DNA of 64,000 nt from Polaromonas sp. 39-63-25 (GCF_002278925.1 NZ_NCJH01000011.1:62001-126000); one strand, 5' to 3'; shown: positions 27,951 through 37,923, counted from the first letter of the stretch. Notes: a model not told the origin generated them from the letters alone. Numbers and translations: made by a program.

Positions 27951-28841
27951 ATGTCAGAAGGTTTTGTTTCCAAGCTGCTGAATCCGAAGGATCGCCTGGG
28001 CGTGATGCGCCTGCATGCGATCTTGACGGGTGACCTGGGCCGCCAGGGTGAAAAGCCGGGGCGCACGGACTACAGCAAGGAGCTGCTTTCGCCCAAGACC
28101 AAGTCTGGTTTCGACTACCTGCATGTGGCCAAGGCCGACAGGGTGAGCTACTTCGATGTACGGCCCGAGGCGCTTCCGGCACCGCACCTCAAGCTGCACA
28201 TCGAACCGCAGTCTGTGTCCGCCCAGTTCCTGTCGCACAAAAAGGCCAAGGTGTTGCGGCCGATGTTTTACTTGCCCTATGAGCAGAACGGCACCGCGCG
28301 GATGACGCTGTCCGAGCCCGACGGCTATAACGGTGACGAAGTGCGTTTTTTTGCCACCGCCACCATCGACGGCTGCTCGGTTTACATCGAAGGCCCGTCC
28401 AATGCGCCCAAGGTGACACACATCAACGCAGCGGCCATTTCACCCACCACGCGCGTGGACCCCTGGGACCAGAAGCAGCTGAAGATCCAGGCCAAGATAG
28501 CGGACATGGATGCGCGCTTCGTCCAGGTGCAACGCCGCACGGGGCATGTGCTTGAGCGGCCGCACTACATGGTGGAGGAAAAGCGCGAACTCAAGGCGCT
28601 CAAGAAACGTTTTGCCCAGACCAAAGGCATCCCGTACCAACAGATAGGCATGTATGACCCGTTTGGCGCGGTGCTTGGCTTTCAGGACGGCGGCCACTGG
28701 ACTTTTTATGTGCAAAAAAGCGCCAAGTTCGACTGGCGCCGCCGCCCTGAGGATCCCCCGCGGCTGATGCAGAGCAGCCTGTGGGTGCACGAGGTGCTGG
28801 AGATCTGGCCGAACGGGCCCAATCACTACCGGCAAGTCTGA
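27951..28841 (+). CDS. Conserved-looking protein of unknown function
   Basis: A 296-residue soluble protein that I do not recognise. It has no signal peptide or membrane helix. Many Lys, Asp and aromatic residues are spread over the chain, and a charged helix lies around residues 200-225 (EEKRELKALKKRFAQTKG). The C-terminal third has WTFYVQKSAKFDWRRR and ends in a Trp-rich ...EIWPNGPNHYRQV-type tail. AAGGAGG 5 bases before the ATG and a good promoter 30 bp upstream show it is a real, independently expressed gene. Confidence 0.8.
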   Translation: MSEGFVSKLLNPKDRLGVMRLHAILTGDLGRQGEKPGRTDYSKELLSPKTKSGFDYLHVAKADRVSYFDVRPEALPAPHLKLHIEPQSVSAQFLSHKKAKVLRPMFYLPYEQNGTARMTLSEPDGYNGDEVRFFATATIDGCSVYIEGPSNAPKVTHINAAAISPTTRVDPWDQKQLKIQAKIADMDARFVQVQRRTGHVLERPHYMVEEKRELKALKKRFAQTKGIPYQQIGMYDPFGAVLGFQDGGHWTFYVQKSAKFDWRRRPEDPPRLMQSSLWVHEVLEIWPNGPNHYRQV

Positions 28842-28874
28842 AGCCACCACCGGCCGATGTATGGCGCGCCATGG

Positions 28875-28928
28875 AGCGCAAGCTCCAGCCCTCGCCAGCC
28901 GGTCGCTACCAGCTATTCATTCGATAGC
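28875..28928 (-). repeat. Interspersed repeat, family 1, overlapping the end of the CaiB gene
   Basis: Reverse copy: AGCTCCAGCCCTCGCCAGCC, then GGTCGCTACCAGCTATTCAT and TCGATAGC. The repeat supplies the last codons and the stop of the minus-strand CoA transferase. Confidence 0.75.
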
Positions 28929-29833
28929 GTGTGTAGCGGGATGTCTTTCTCCGCAGCCAGTTTGTCCAGTTGTGCACGGGTTTGCGTGCGCATGAAAGCG
29001 GCGATTGCCTCGTGCGTGGCGGGTGCAAACATGGCGCGGATGTCCGCGGCTTCCACGCCCGCGGCTGCGCACAGGGCGGCGGCGAAGTGCGGCTCCAGCG
29101 CGGCCACCGCCACACGGCCGTCCCGGCAGGGGTAGATGCGGTAGCCGGCATGCGCGCCACCGACCGAGCCGCTGGGCTGCGTCAGGCCCCATTGGCGCGG
29201 CAGCGCCAGGTAGGCCGCGGCATCGGACAGGGCCACTTCGAAAAAGGCCCCGCGTGGATGCGGGTCACCGGTGCCTGCATAGGGCTCCTGCCTCCGCAAG
29301 GCGGCCTGCAGCACGGCTTCGCTGGCCATCAGCGAGCCGCTCATGTCGGCGTACAGCGTGGCGGGCAGCTCCAGCCCGGGTACCAGGCCGTTGTCGGCCA
29401 GGTAGGTCAGGTCGTGGCCGGGCTCTTCAGCGCGTGCGCCGGGGGCACCGACGATGGCGACATGCGACAGCGCGGGGTACAGCGTGTGGATTTTTTTCCA
29501 GCCCAGGCCCAGCTTGTCAATCGCTGAAGGACGGAAGGAGGTGAGCAGCACATCGGTTTTTTCAAGTTCGCGGTGCAGTGCCTTCTGGCCGGCTTCGGTT
29601 TTCAGGTCGGCCGCCAGCACCTTCACGCCTTCATGCAGCTGCGCGTAGGCCGGCTTGTTGTAGAGACCCATGGGATCGCCCGAGGGCGGCTCGAGCTTGA
29701 TGCAGGTCGCGCCCATCTGCCGGCAACGCATCAGCGCGGCCGGGCCGGGCAGGTTGAGGGCCAGGCTCAGGATGCGGATGCCCTGCAGGGCCTGGAGGGG
29801 CGGGTTTTTTTTGGCGGGGGCAGAGGAGGTCAT
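28913..29833 (-). CDS. CaiB/BaiF family CoA transferase
   Basis: A 306-residue class III CoA transferase/racemase-type protein. The N-terminal Rossmann part has GIRILSLALNLPGPAA and the CoA-binding-type KLEPPSGDPMG segment; a DLKTEAGQ...L segment and the YLADNGLVPG region follow. It is shorter than the usual 360-400 residues, with a reduced C-terminal part, and its last codons (L-S-N-E-stop) come from a family 1 repeat, so the natural C-terminus may have been lost or changed. The conserved catalytic Asp expected near residue 165 appears as ADMSGSLMA. Substrate unknown; alpha-methylacyl-CoA racemase is an alternative. Confidence 0.88.
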   Translation of the reverse strand: MTSSAPAKKNPPLQALQGIRILSLALNLPGPAALMRCRQMGATCIKLEPPSGDPMGLYNKPAYAQLHEGVKVLAADLKTEAGQKALHRELEKTDVLLTSFRPSAIDKLGLGWKKIHTLYPALSHVAIVGAPGARAEEPGHDLTYLADNGLVPGLELPATLYADMSGSLMASEAVLQAALRRQEPYAGTGDPHPRGAFFEVALSDAAAYLALPRQWGLTQPSGSVGGAHAGYRIYPCRDGRVAVAALEPHFAAALCAAAGVEAADIRAMFAPATHEAIAAFMRTQTRAQLDKLAAEKDIPLHTLSNE

Positions 29834-29963
29834 CGTGGTGGCGGATGGTCTGGAGGGCAGGAAGGTAGAAGGCGGCCAGAGGCAATTGACCTTACCAGAC
29901 TTTGCGCCTGCGGCGGAGGCTGCCGGTACCCCCCCCCGGATGCCAGTCAGTCCTGTTTCTTTT

Positions 29964-30006
29964 TTGTAAAAATTAATGTTTTACAATAAATAATTATTGT
30001 TTTACA
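29964..30006. promoter_or_regulatory. AT-rich operator cluster upstream of the DUF2975/XRE pair
   Basis: TTGTAAAA (29964-29971) and TTTTACAA (29979-29986) form an 8-7-8 inverted repeat. A further GTTTTACA at 29999-30006 is a direct repeat of 29978-29985 at a distance of 21 bp, two helical turns. The sites lie about 50-90 bp before the DUF2975 ATG and could bind the XRE-type protein encoded second in the unit. Confidence 0.5.
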
Positions 30007-30051
30007 GATATTTGAAGCCATAATGGGCGCCTCAAGACACAGGAGGCTCCC

Positions 30052-30621
30052 ATGAAAAACGCATTCGCCGCAAGCACCCTGACACGCCCTGACGTGCAAC
30101 GCCTGAACAGTGCCTTTGCCTGGGTTTGCGCCCTGTTGGCTGTGGCCTTGCCGCTGGCGGTGCTCTATCAGCTGGTGACCACGCCGACCGAGGGTTTGTT
30201 GCTCCGATCGGGCGTCAGCCTGTCGACGCTGCAGGTGGCCATGCTGGACGTGGCGTTGTGGCAACGCGTGCTGGCCGTGGTACTGGGCATGGTGCCGGTG
30301 TGTTGCGCATCCTACGGTCTGGTCTGCGCCATGCGCTGTTTTTCGGGCTTCTCCCAGAGCGAGTATTTCAGCCTGCGCAACGTGCGTTATCTGCGCGGTT
30401 TCGCCGCGGGCATTTTTGCCTCGGTGGTGGCGGGCTTTTTTGTTTCCATGGCCATCAGCGTGGTGTTGACCCTGGGCGCACCGGCCGGTCAGCGCGCACT
30501 GTCCATGGGCCTGGGCAGCAACGAGCTGATGACGCTGCTGTTTGCCGGCATGGTGTGGCAGATCTCTGCGGTCATGGCCAAGGCCGTGGCCCTCGCTGAA
30601 GAAAACGCGCAGTTCGTCTGA
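30052..30621 (+). CDS. DUF2975 family membrane protein
   Basis: A 189-residue inner-membrane protein with four hydrophobic segments (about residues 23-43, 75-97, 120-145 and 160-178), matching the DUF2975 plan. Family members are typically encoded directly before a short Cro/CI-type regulator, as here; their role is unknown. AGGAGG lies 6 bases before the ATG. An AT-rich operator-like cluster precedes it. The next gene starts 9 bp after its stop. Confidence 0.85.
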   Translation: MKNAFAASTLTRPDVQRLNSAFAWVCALLAVALPLAVLYQLVTTPTEGLLLRSGVSLSTLQVAMLDVALWQRVLAVVLGMVPVCCASYGLVCAMRCFSGFSQSEYFSLRNVRYLRGFAAGIFASVVAGFFVSMAISVVLTLGAPAGQRALSMGLGSNELMTLLFAGMVWQISAVMAKAVALAEENAQFV

Positions 30622-30630
30622 AGGTTTCCC

Positions 30631-30843
30631 TTGGGCATCGTCGTCAAACTCGACGTGATGCTGTCGCAGCGCAAGGCCAGGTCCAAAGACCTGGCCGCCT
30701 ACGTCGGCATCACCGAAGCCAACCTGTCGCTGCTCAAGCAGGGCAAGGTCAAGGGCGTTCGTTTCGACACGCTGCAGAAGATCTGCGAGTTTCTGGATTG
30801 CCAGCCCGGCGATCTGCTGATTTATGAGGCGGATGGCGGCTGA
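30631..30843 (+). CDS. XRE/Cro-type regulator (YozG-like)
   Basis: A 70-residue single-domain helix-turn-helix protein: VKLDVMLSQRKARSKDLAAY, ITEANLSLLKQGKVKGVRF and LQKICEFLDCQPGDLLIYE are the standard pieces of the YozG-like Cro/CI family. The TTG at 30631 is preferred to the internal ATG at 30658, because family members begin with an IVVKLD-type strand and AAGG lies 6-7 bases before the TTG. It pairs with the DUF2975 membrane protein and probably controls the unit. Confidence 0.9.
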   Translation: MGIVVKLDVMLSQRKARSKDLAAYVGITEANLSLLKQGKVKGVRFDTLQKICEFLDCQPGDLLIYEADGG

Positions 30844-30863
30844 CGGAGGCCGTCACACCACTC

Positions 30864-32078
<1,215 letters not shown>

Positions 32079-32145
32079 CTAGCGTAGGCCCCATGCCCGG
32101 CGACTGCCAGACGGCCACGCGCGCGGTGCACGATCTGCAGTCGGT

Positions 32146-32164
32146 TTGTGCGATGATCGCGCAA
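32146..32164. promoter_or_regulatory. Inverted repeat abutting the pobR start codon
   Basis: TTGTGCGAT-G-ATCGCGCAA is a 9-1-9 inverted repeat with one mismatch; its last base is the A of the pobR ATG. The position fits autorepression of pobR and, at about 100 bp, a possible effect on pobA. IclR-type regulators bind short palindromes of this kind. Confidence 0.4.
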
Positions 32165-33003
32165 TGAGCAGAAATTCACCACCCTCCGAGCTGATGGGCG
32201 CGGTCCTCCAGACCAGCCGGCCCATTGCCAAGGCCGACATGATCGAAGGCATGGCCAAGGGCATGGCAGTGCTGGAGAGTTTTGACACGCAGCGCCAGCG
32301 CCTGAACGCCACGCTGGCCGCCGAACGTGCCGGCATCACCCGCGCGGCCGCGCGCCGCCACCTGTTGACGCTGGCGCACCTGGGTTACCTGGAGACCGAC
32401 GGCAGCTATTTCTGGCTGGCACCCAAGGTGCTGCGCTTTTCAGGCAGCTACCTGGCGTCGGCGCGGCTGCCGCGTGCCGTTCAGCCCACCCTGAACCGGC
32501 TGGCGGCACAGACCCAGGAGTCGTTCTCTGCCGGGGTGCTCGACGGCGACGAGGTGGTGATCGTCGGGCGCAGCGGCTACGAATGGAAAAACGGAACCGG
32601 CGGCGCTGTGCGCGTGCTGGCCTACGGCCTGCACCTGGGCGCGCGCCTGCCGGCGCATGCGACGTCCACCGGGCGTGTGCTGCTGGCAGCTAAACCCAAG
32701 TCTGCACTGACCCAATGGCTCAAGGGCCGCACGCTGCCACGCCTGACCACCCGCACCATCATTGACATCCGGCAGTTCCGCGCGGTGATCGAACAGGTGC
32801 GCACCGACGACTGCTGCCTGGCGGTGGAAGAACACGAGCTGGGCGTGCATGCGCTCGCGGTGCCGCTGCGCAACATGCAGGGCCGGACGGTGGCTGCGCT
32901 CAATGTTGTCGCGTCGCCGCAGCGCTTGAGCGCCCAGCAGATGCAGCGCGATCTGCTGCCGCTGCTGTTCGACGCGGCGCGGGAACTGCGGCCGCTGATG
33001 TAG
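32164..33003 (+). CDS. pobR: IclR family regulator, PobR type
   Basis: A 279-residue protein with an N-terminal winged helix (residues about 25-80, around NATLAAERAGITRAAARRHL) and a C-terminal IclR effector-binding domain with the GLHLGARLPAHATSTGRVLL and EHELGVHALAVPLRN signatures. Divergence from pobA and the PcaR/PcaU/PobR-like architecture indicate a regulator of 4-hydroxybenzoate or protocatechuate catabolism; the effector is presumed to be 4-hydroxybenzoate. The ATG at 32164 is chosen over an upstream in-frame start because it begins at the end of an operator-like palindrome and gives the usual length. Confidence 0.9.
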   Translation: MSRNSPPSELMGAVLQTSRPIAKADMIEGMAKGMAVLESFDTQRQRLNATLAAERAGITRAAARRHLLTLAHLGYLETDGSYFWLAPKVLRFSGSYLASARLPRAVQPTLNRLAAQTQESFSAGVLDGDEVVIVGRSGYEWKNGTGGAVRVLAYGLHLGARLPAHATSTGRVLLAAKPKSALTQWLKGRTLPRLTTRTIIDIRQFRAVIEQVRTDDCCLAVEEHELGVHALAVPLRNMQGRTVAALNVVASPQRLSAQQMQRDLLPLLFDAARELRPLM

Positions 33004-33018
33004 CAGCGCGGCAGGGCG

Positions 33019-36000
33019 TCATGTCGCTGCCGGCAACGTGAAGAAAAAAGTCGCCCCCTGTTCCGGCGCCGACTCGGCCCAGATGCGGCCGCCATGGCGT
33101 GAAATCACGCGCGCGACCGTGGCCAGGCCGATGCCTGTTCCGGCGTACTCCGCGACATCGTGCAAACGCTGGAAGGTGCCGAACAGCTTGTCGGCGTAAG
33201 CCATGTCAAAGCCGGCTCCGTTGTCGCGCACAAAGAAGGCGCCGCGCGGCGACAGCCGGCCCACCGATATCTCGGCGTTGGAGCAGCGCGCGCTGAATTT
33301 CCAGGCGTTGCCCAGCAGGTTTTCCATGACGGCTTGCAGCAGCCGGCTGTCGCCCTGCACCAGCAGGCCAGGCTCCACGCTGAACACCACATGGCGCGTA
33401 CGGTCCGCGGACTGCAGGCGCGCGAGTATCTCGGTGCTGATGGCGCTCAGGTTCACCGGCTCGTGCTGGAGGGCCTGCCGTGTCACATGGGCCAGGGACA
33501 GCAGGCCTTCGATCAGGTGCCCCATCTTGTCGACGCCCGCCTGGATGCGGGCCAGGTAGTGCTGGACCTTGAGCGACTCCTGGCCCCGCAGCTCTTGGAG
33601 CAGCAGGCGGCTGAAGCCGTCGACCGTGGTCAGCGGCGAGCGCAGGTCGTGGGAGACCGAGTAGGAGAATGCCTCGAGTTCCGCATTCGTCAGCCGCAAG
33701 GCGGTCTCGGTCGCCTTGATTTCCGTGATGTCCACATCAATGCCGACCCAGAACATCTCCTCTCCGGCGTCGTTGAGCACTGGTGACACGCGGTAGGACA
33801 TGAGGCGGTAGCTGCCATCGGGCGTGCGCAGGCGCCGTGTTCCGGCGTGGGGTGTGCGTGTCTGGCGGTGGCCATGCCATGCTTCAAGCATGCCGGGCAA
33901 ATCGTCCGGATGCACCAGCCCCATCCAGGCGGTGCCGTGCCAGTCGGGGGGTGCGCCGCCGAAAAGTTCGTACCAGGCCTGGCTGACAAAGGTGGCATTG
34001 CCCTCCGGGTCAATCGTCCAGATCGGGTACGGTGCCTGCTCGGCCAGCGCCCTGAGCAGGGCTTCCTGGCGGGACAACTCGCTTGTGCGCTGGGCAATTT
34101 TTTCCTCCAGTCCGCTGTTGAACTCCTGAACCTGTGCCAGCAGGTTGACGTTGTCGATCGCGATCAGGGCCAGCTCGGCGAGTTCGGCAACAACGTATTC
34201 GTCCTGCCGGGTGAAGTCGCCCTCGTATTTGTCCGACAGCTGCAACAGGCCGACGTTGCTGCCGTCCCGTGCCGTGAGCGGCACGGCGAGCCAGCCGTTC
34301 ATGGCCGGGTGCTTGTCTGCGTAGCTTCCCAAGCCGCGCCAGCGCGGATGAGCTACAAGCTCGGCCTGGGTCAGGCGCAAGGGCCGGTTGGTTTCGCAAA
34401 CGACCGCATAGATACCGCTGCCGTTGGGCGGTTCGATCAAATGCCGCTGCCTGGCGTATTTATCGGACAGCGACAGCGCCGTGATGCCCTGGGACCAGTC
34501 GCCGCCTTGGGTCAGGCTGACAACGGCCTGATGCGCGCCGATGATGCTGCGCGCCTGCTCGGCCACTTCCTGCATGACCGCCTCCAGCGTGTGGTGCTGG
34601 GTGATGGCCTGTGCCGCCTCTGCGGCACGCTGCAAGGTCTGCAGATGGGCCTGGACTTCATGCTCGGCCTTGACGCGTTCGGTGACATCCTGCAGCGCCC
34701 CCTGCATGCGGATGATGCTGCCATGGCCGTCCCGCACGGCCTGGCCCAGCGAGCGTACCCAGATGTGGCGGCCGGTGCCGGTCACCATCTCCACCTCGAC
34801 GTCGAAGGGCGTGCCGCTTTCCACACATTCCCGTGCTACCCGGGTGGCCAGCGCCTGCGACTGTTCTGTGCAAAGGCGGATCGCGGAGGCCAGGGTGGGC
34901 GCGCTGTCCGGTGGCTGCTCGAGGATCAACAAGGCCTCATCCGACCAGAGAAAGTGCATCTCGGGCAACTCCAGTGCCCAGCCGCCCACCCGGGACAACT
35001 GCCCCGCCATGCGCAGCAGCTCGGTTTGGGCATGCAGCGCAGCTTCGGTCTGTTTCAGGTCGTCAATGTCGGTGGAAGTGCCGTACCACGAGACAATGCG
35101 CCCGGCGTCGTCGCGGTTGGGAATCACCCGCGCCAGCTGCCAGCGATAGGTGCCGTCACCGCAGAGCAGGCGATGTTCGTTGTGCAGGCTTTGCCCGCTT
35201 TCGATGGCAAGGCGGAAATCCTCGGCGGTCCTTTCCAGATCCTCCGGGTGAACACGTGTGAACCAGCCGCCCTGGAGTGAAGCCTCCGCCGGCAGGCCCG
35301 TCACGTGGGTCCATTGTTCATTGACGAACGCCATGTGCCCGCTTGCATCGGTGATGAACACGATTTGCGGCATGGCCTGGGCCAGCTGGCGAAAGCGCAA
35401 CCGGGTGCGTGCACGCTGCTGGGAATACCGGTAGAGCAGCGCTGACAGCAGCGCCACTGTCGCTGCGGCTGCCAGCCAGATCAGCCAGGTCAGCGTGGCA
35501 AAACGCTTCCAGGGCGCGAGTACCTCGTCGTACGGGGTGCCAACGTAGATCACCAGCTCGGGATAGGGGTCGATGACCCGGTAGGCGATCATGCGGGCAC
35601 GGCCATCGATCACGCTGGTGGTCTGGTAAACGCCTTGTGTGCTTTTGGGGAGCTGTTCGGAAAACAGGGGCAGGTCTGGAAAGGCCTTGCCCATGGCGGT
35701 GTCGTCCATCGGGCTGCGCATCATCAGCATCCCGTCCCGGCGGAACAGCGCAATCGCACCGCCGCCGCCCAGGTCCACTCCGCGCCAGAGCCTGTCGAAA
35801 TAAGGCGGTTCCACGGCGGCCACGATCACGCCCGCGAAGCTGCCGTTCTCCGCCCGCAGGGGCCTGGACGCACTGATCAGCCAACTGCCCGTGGAGCGGC
35901 TGCGTACCGGCGTGCTGATGTGGAAACCGGCAGACGGGCGCTGCTGGTAGATCTGGAAATACTCGCGGTCTGTCAGCTTGGCCCCGATGTTGCCGAGGTC

Positions 36001-36408
36001 CGAGTCGAAAACGATGCGGCCGCCGGCATCCAGCACCCAGATGGCGCGCACGAAGGGGAGGCTGCTCAGCTGCTCGCGCAGCATGGTCCGGGCCGTGTGT
36101 TCGTCAAGCCGCTTTTCATCTTGCAATACCAGCAGCCGGCTGGCCGCAAGTTGAAGGCGCTGGTCCACCGCCTGAAAGGACCGGCCGGTTTGTTCCTCGA
36201 TCACCTGTACCAGCGACTGGGTCAGTTTCTCACCGCCGTGCAAGGCTTCGCCGCGAAGATAAAAGAGGGCGACGGCCACCGCACAGGCGGAAACCACCAT
36301 CAGGCCGCCACTCAGCCAGGCGATCGGGCGACCGATCGAATCCTGCGCTGAGTCCGCATGCGTTTGTGATGGCCGGAGCGGCGCCTCAACTTGCCAGGGC
36401 CAACGCAT
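33019..36408 (-). CDS. Multi-sensor histidine kinase (Cache, PAS, PAS, GAF, PAS)
   Basis: A 1129-residue membrane sensor kinase. Two membrane helices (about 28-50 and 306-330) flank a double-Cache-like periplasmic sensor (60-290) containing VLDAGGRIVFDSDLG. In the cytoplasm come two PAS domains (about 340-455 and 470-575), a GAF domain (590-755), a coiled coil, a third PAS (790-905), HisKA with His920 in SHDLRSPL, and the ATPase domain with NAWKFSAR, DNGAGFD and GTGIGLATV motifs. There is no receiver domain, and no response-regulator gene is adjacent. It converges on pobR with a 15-bp gap. The signal is unknown. Confidence 0.95.
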   Translation of the reverse strand: MRWPWQVEAPLRPSQTHADSAQDSIGRPIAWLSGGLMVVSACAVAVALFYLRGEALHGGEKLTQSLVQVIEEQTGRSFQAVDQRLQLAASRLLVLQDEKRLDEHTARTMLREQLSSLPFVRAIWVLDAGGRIVFDSDLGNIGAKLTDREYFQIYQQRPSAGFHISTPVRSRSTGSWLISASRPLRAENGSFAGVIVAAVEPPYFDRLWRGVDLGGGGAIALFRRDGMLMMRSPMDDTAMGKAFPDLPLFSEQLPKSTQGVYQTTSVIDGRARMIAYRVIDPYPELVIYVGTPYDEVLAPWKRFATLTWLIWLAAAATVALLSALLYRYSQQRARTRLRFRQLAQAMPQIVFITDASGHMAFVNEQWTHVTGLPAEASLQGGWFTRVHPEDLERTAEDFRLAIESGQSLHNEHRLLCGDGTYRWQLARVIPNRDDAGRIVSWYGTSTDIDDLKQTEAALHAQTELLRMAGQLSRVGGWALELPEMHFLWSDEALLILEQPPDSAPTLASAIRLCTEQSQALATRVARECVESGTPFDVEVEMVTGTGRHIWVRSLGQAVRDGHGSIIRMQGALQDVTERVKAEHEVQAHLQTLQRAAEAAQAITQHHTLEAVMQEVAEQARSIIGAHQAVVSLTQGGDWSQGITALSLSDKYARQRHLIEPPNGSGIYAVVCETNRPLRLTQAELVAHPRWRGLGSYADKHPAMNGWLAVPLTARDGSNVGLLQLSDKYEGDFTRQDEYVVAELAELALIAIDNVNLLAQVQEFNSGLEEKIAQRTSELSRQEALLRALAEQAPYPIWTIDPEGNATFVSQAWYELFGGAPPDWHGTAWMGLVHPDDLPGMLEAWHGHRQTRTPHAGTRRLRTPDGSYRLMSYRVSPVLNDAGEEMFWVGIDVDITEIKATETALRLTNAELEAFSYSVSHDLRSPLTTVDGFSRLLLQELRGQESLKVQHYLARIQAGVDKMGHLIEGLLSLAHVTRQALQHEPVNLSAISTEILARLQSADRTRHVVFSVEPGLLVQGDSRLLQAVMENLLGNAWKFSARCSNAEISVGRLSPRGAFFVRDNGAGFDMAYADKLFGTFQRLHDVAEYAGTGIGLATVARVISRHGGRIWAESAPEQGATFFFTLPAAT

Positions 36409-36675
36409 GCATCCAGCCTTTCAGGGGGGGGCCGGTCATGTTGCCCGGCGTGAGGCCATGATGCCATGTGGGTCGGGCTTTGTCGATTGCGACGGGCCCC
36501 TGGTACTTCGGTCTCGAAGTACGGCTGCATGAAAGCGAAAGCGCGCCTGTTGTCGCAGGGCGTCCCCGCGAGAAGCGTTGCTGGATGTCTGGTAGGCCAG
36601 AGAACTGGGTTCTGCGCCCTGATGGATCAGAGGGAAGTTAATGCGTAGAATGCGTGCCGGAGCACCTCTGCCGGG

Positions 36676-37023
36676 GTGGCTCACGCATCCAAATCCGCCA
36701 TATCTTTGATCGCCTGTGCAAATCGTCCCGATTCAATCAGGGCTTCGCACGTGTCCTATGAGAAATTCACTCATCTCGACTGCGCCGCGCTGACCATCAA
36801 AATGGCTTCAACGCGTGCAGACCTTGACAAGTTTTCCAAAATGCAGGACACCAAGGCAAACGGTGATGCTTTTGGTGTATTCCTCTTGGGCATCCCTTTC
36901 AGCAAACTGTCCGGCGATCACGAAGGTGATGTTGCAAGACTCAAGGGTGAGGTCGAAGCTATAGAAACTGCCCAGGTAAAAGGGCAGTGCACGGCTGAGT
37001 CGAAGACGACAAAATCAAGCTGA
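36676..37023 (+). CDS. Small lipoprotein-like protein with abnormal N-terminus
   Basis: The 115-residue frame contains a conserved-looking domain: FTHLDCAALTIKMASTRADL, then MQDTKANGDAFGVFLLGIPF and a helical DVARLKGEVEAIETAQVKG stretch with a second Cys. It resembles small betaproteobacterial lipoproteins whose mature part follows a cysteine (here LIAC at about residue 14). The leader before that cysteine is too short and too weakly hydrophobic for a normal signal peptide, and the only start is GTG with no ribosome site. A good site (AGGGAAG) and ATG at 36641 lie in another frame, so the 5' end may have been frameshifted. Confidence 0.5.
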   Translation: MAHASKSAISLIACANRPDSIRASHVSYEKFTHLDCAALTIKMASTRADLDKFSKMQDTKANGDAFGVFLLGIPFSKLSGDHEGDVARLKGEVEAIETAQVKGQCTAESKTTKSS

Positions 37024-37050
37024 CGGCTGTCTGGAAATAGTCAGCGCGGG

Positions 37051-37788
37051 CTAGACGCCCAGGTATTGCGTCAGCAGCTCCGGCCGTGCATGCAGGTCGG
37101 CCGAGCTGCCTTCGAACACCACCTCGCCCTTGACCAGAATCACGTTGCGGTCGGTGATCCGGGTGACGTGTTTCCAGTTCTTGTCGACGATCACGCTGCT
37201 GATGCCGCTCTCGCGAATCACACCGCAGATGCGCCAGATTTCGCGCGCAATCAGCGGTGCCAGACCTTCGGTGGCTTCGTCGAGGATCAGCACATCGGGG
37301 TTGGTCATCAGCGCGCGGCCGATGGTGAGCATCTGCTGCTCGCCGCCCGAGAGCTGCTGTCCGCCGTGGCCGAGGCGTTCTTTCAGCCGGGGGAAGGTCT
37401 CCAGCACCCGGTCGTAGGTCCAGTCGTTTCTTCGGCCCACGCCGTCTGCGGCGCTTCCCGGTCTGCCGGCACGCGCCGCCATCTTGAGGTTTTCGACCAC
37501 GCTGAGGTTGCCGAAGATGCCGCGGCCCTCGGGCACATAGGCGATGCCGAGCTGGGAAATTTCGTACGGGGCCCGGCCCAGCATCGCTTGGCCCATGATG
37601 TCCAGGCTGCCCGAGCGCGGCTTGACCAGACCCATGATGCTTTTGAGCAGGGTGCTTTTGCCCATGCCGTTGCGGCCCATGAGGCCTATGGTTTCACCAC
37701 GCGCGACGGAAAAGTTGATGCCGCGCAGGATATGGCTTGCGCCGTAATAGGTCTGGATGCCTTTTGCATCGATCAATAAATCACTCAT
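37051..37788 (-). CDS. livF: ABC transporter ATP-binding protein (LivF type)
   Basis: A 245-residue ATPase of the branched-chain amino acid type uptake family (HAAT). Walker A is GRNGMGKST, the signature LSGGEQQ, and Walker B VLILDEATEG. It is the last gene of the minus-strand unit that starts with the benzoate-CoA ligase, so the transporter probably imports benzoate or a related aromatic acid. The ATG at 37788 gives the usual N-terminus. It is separated from livG by 135 bp carrying a family 2 repeat. Confidence 0.95.
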   Translation of the reverse strand: MSDLLIDAKGIQTYYGASHILRGINFSVARGETIGLMGRNGMGKSTLLKSIMGLVKPRSGSLDIMGQAMLGRAPYEISQLGIAYVPEGRGIFGNLSVVENLKMAARAGRPGSAADGVGRRNDWTYDRVLETFPRLKERLGHGGQQLSGGEQQMLTIGRALMTNPDVLILDEATEGLAPLIAREIWRICGVIRESGISSVIVDKNWKHVTRITDRNVILVKGEVVFEGSSADLHARPELLTQYLGV

Positions 37789-37830
37789 AAGATTTCCGGA
37801 GCAGGGCATCCTTCGGCAGGCCCGTCTTTA

Positions 37831-37922
37831 CCAGCAGGGGCCGCGGAACTGGCTTTGCCAGGCCGCAGGCGCAGCGCCCCCTCGGGGGGCAGCGCATTAC
37901 ACGAAGTGAAAAGCGTGGGGGC
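37831..37922 (-). repeat. GC-rich interspersed repeat, family 2, between livF and livG
   Basis: This 90-bp sequence (with GCGCAGCGCCCCCTCGGGGG and ACGAAGTGAAAAGCGTGGGG) is the reverse complement of the copy at 48889-48981 with a few changes. The CCCCTC/GGGGGG core forms a hairpin. Confidence 0.8.
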
Positions 37923-37923
37923 A

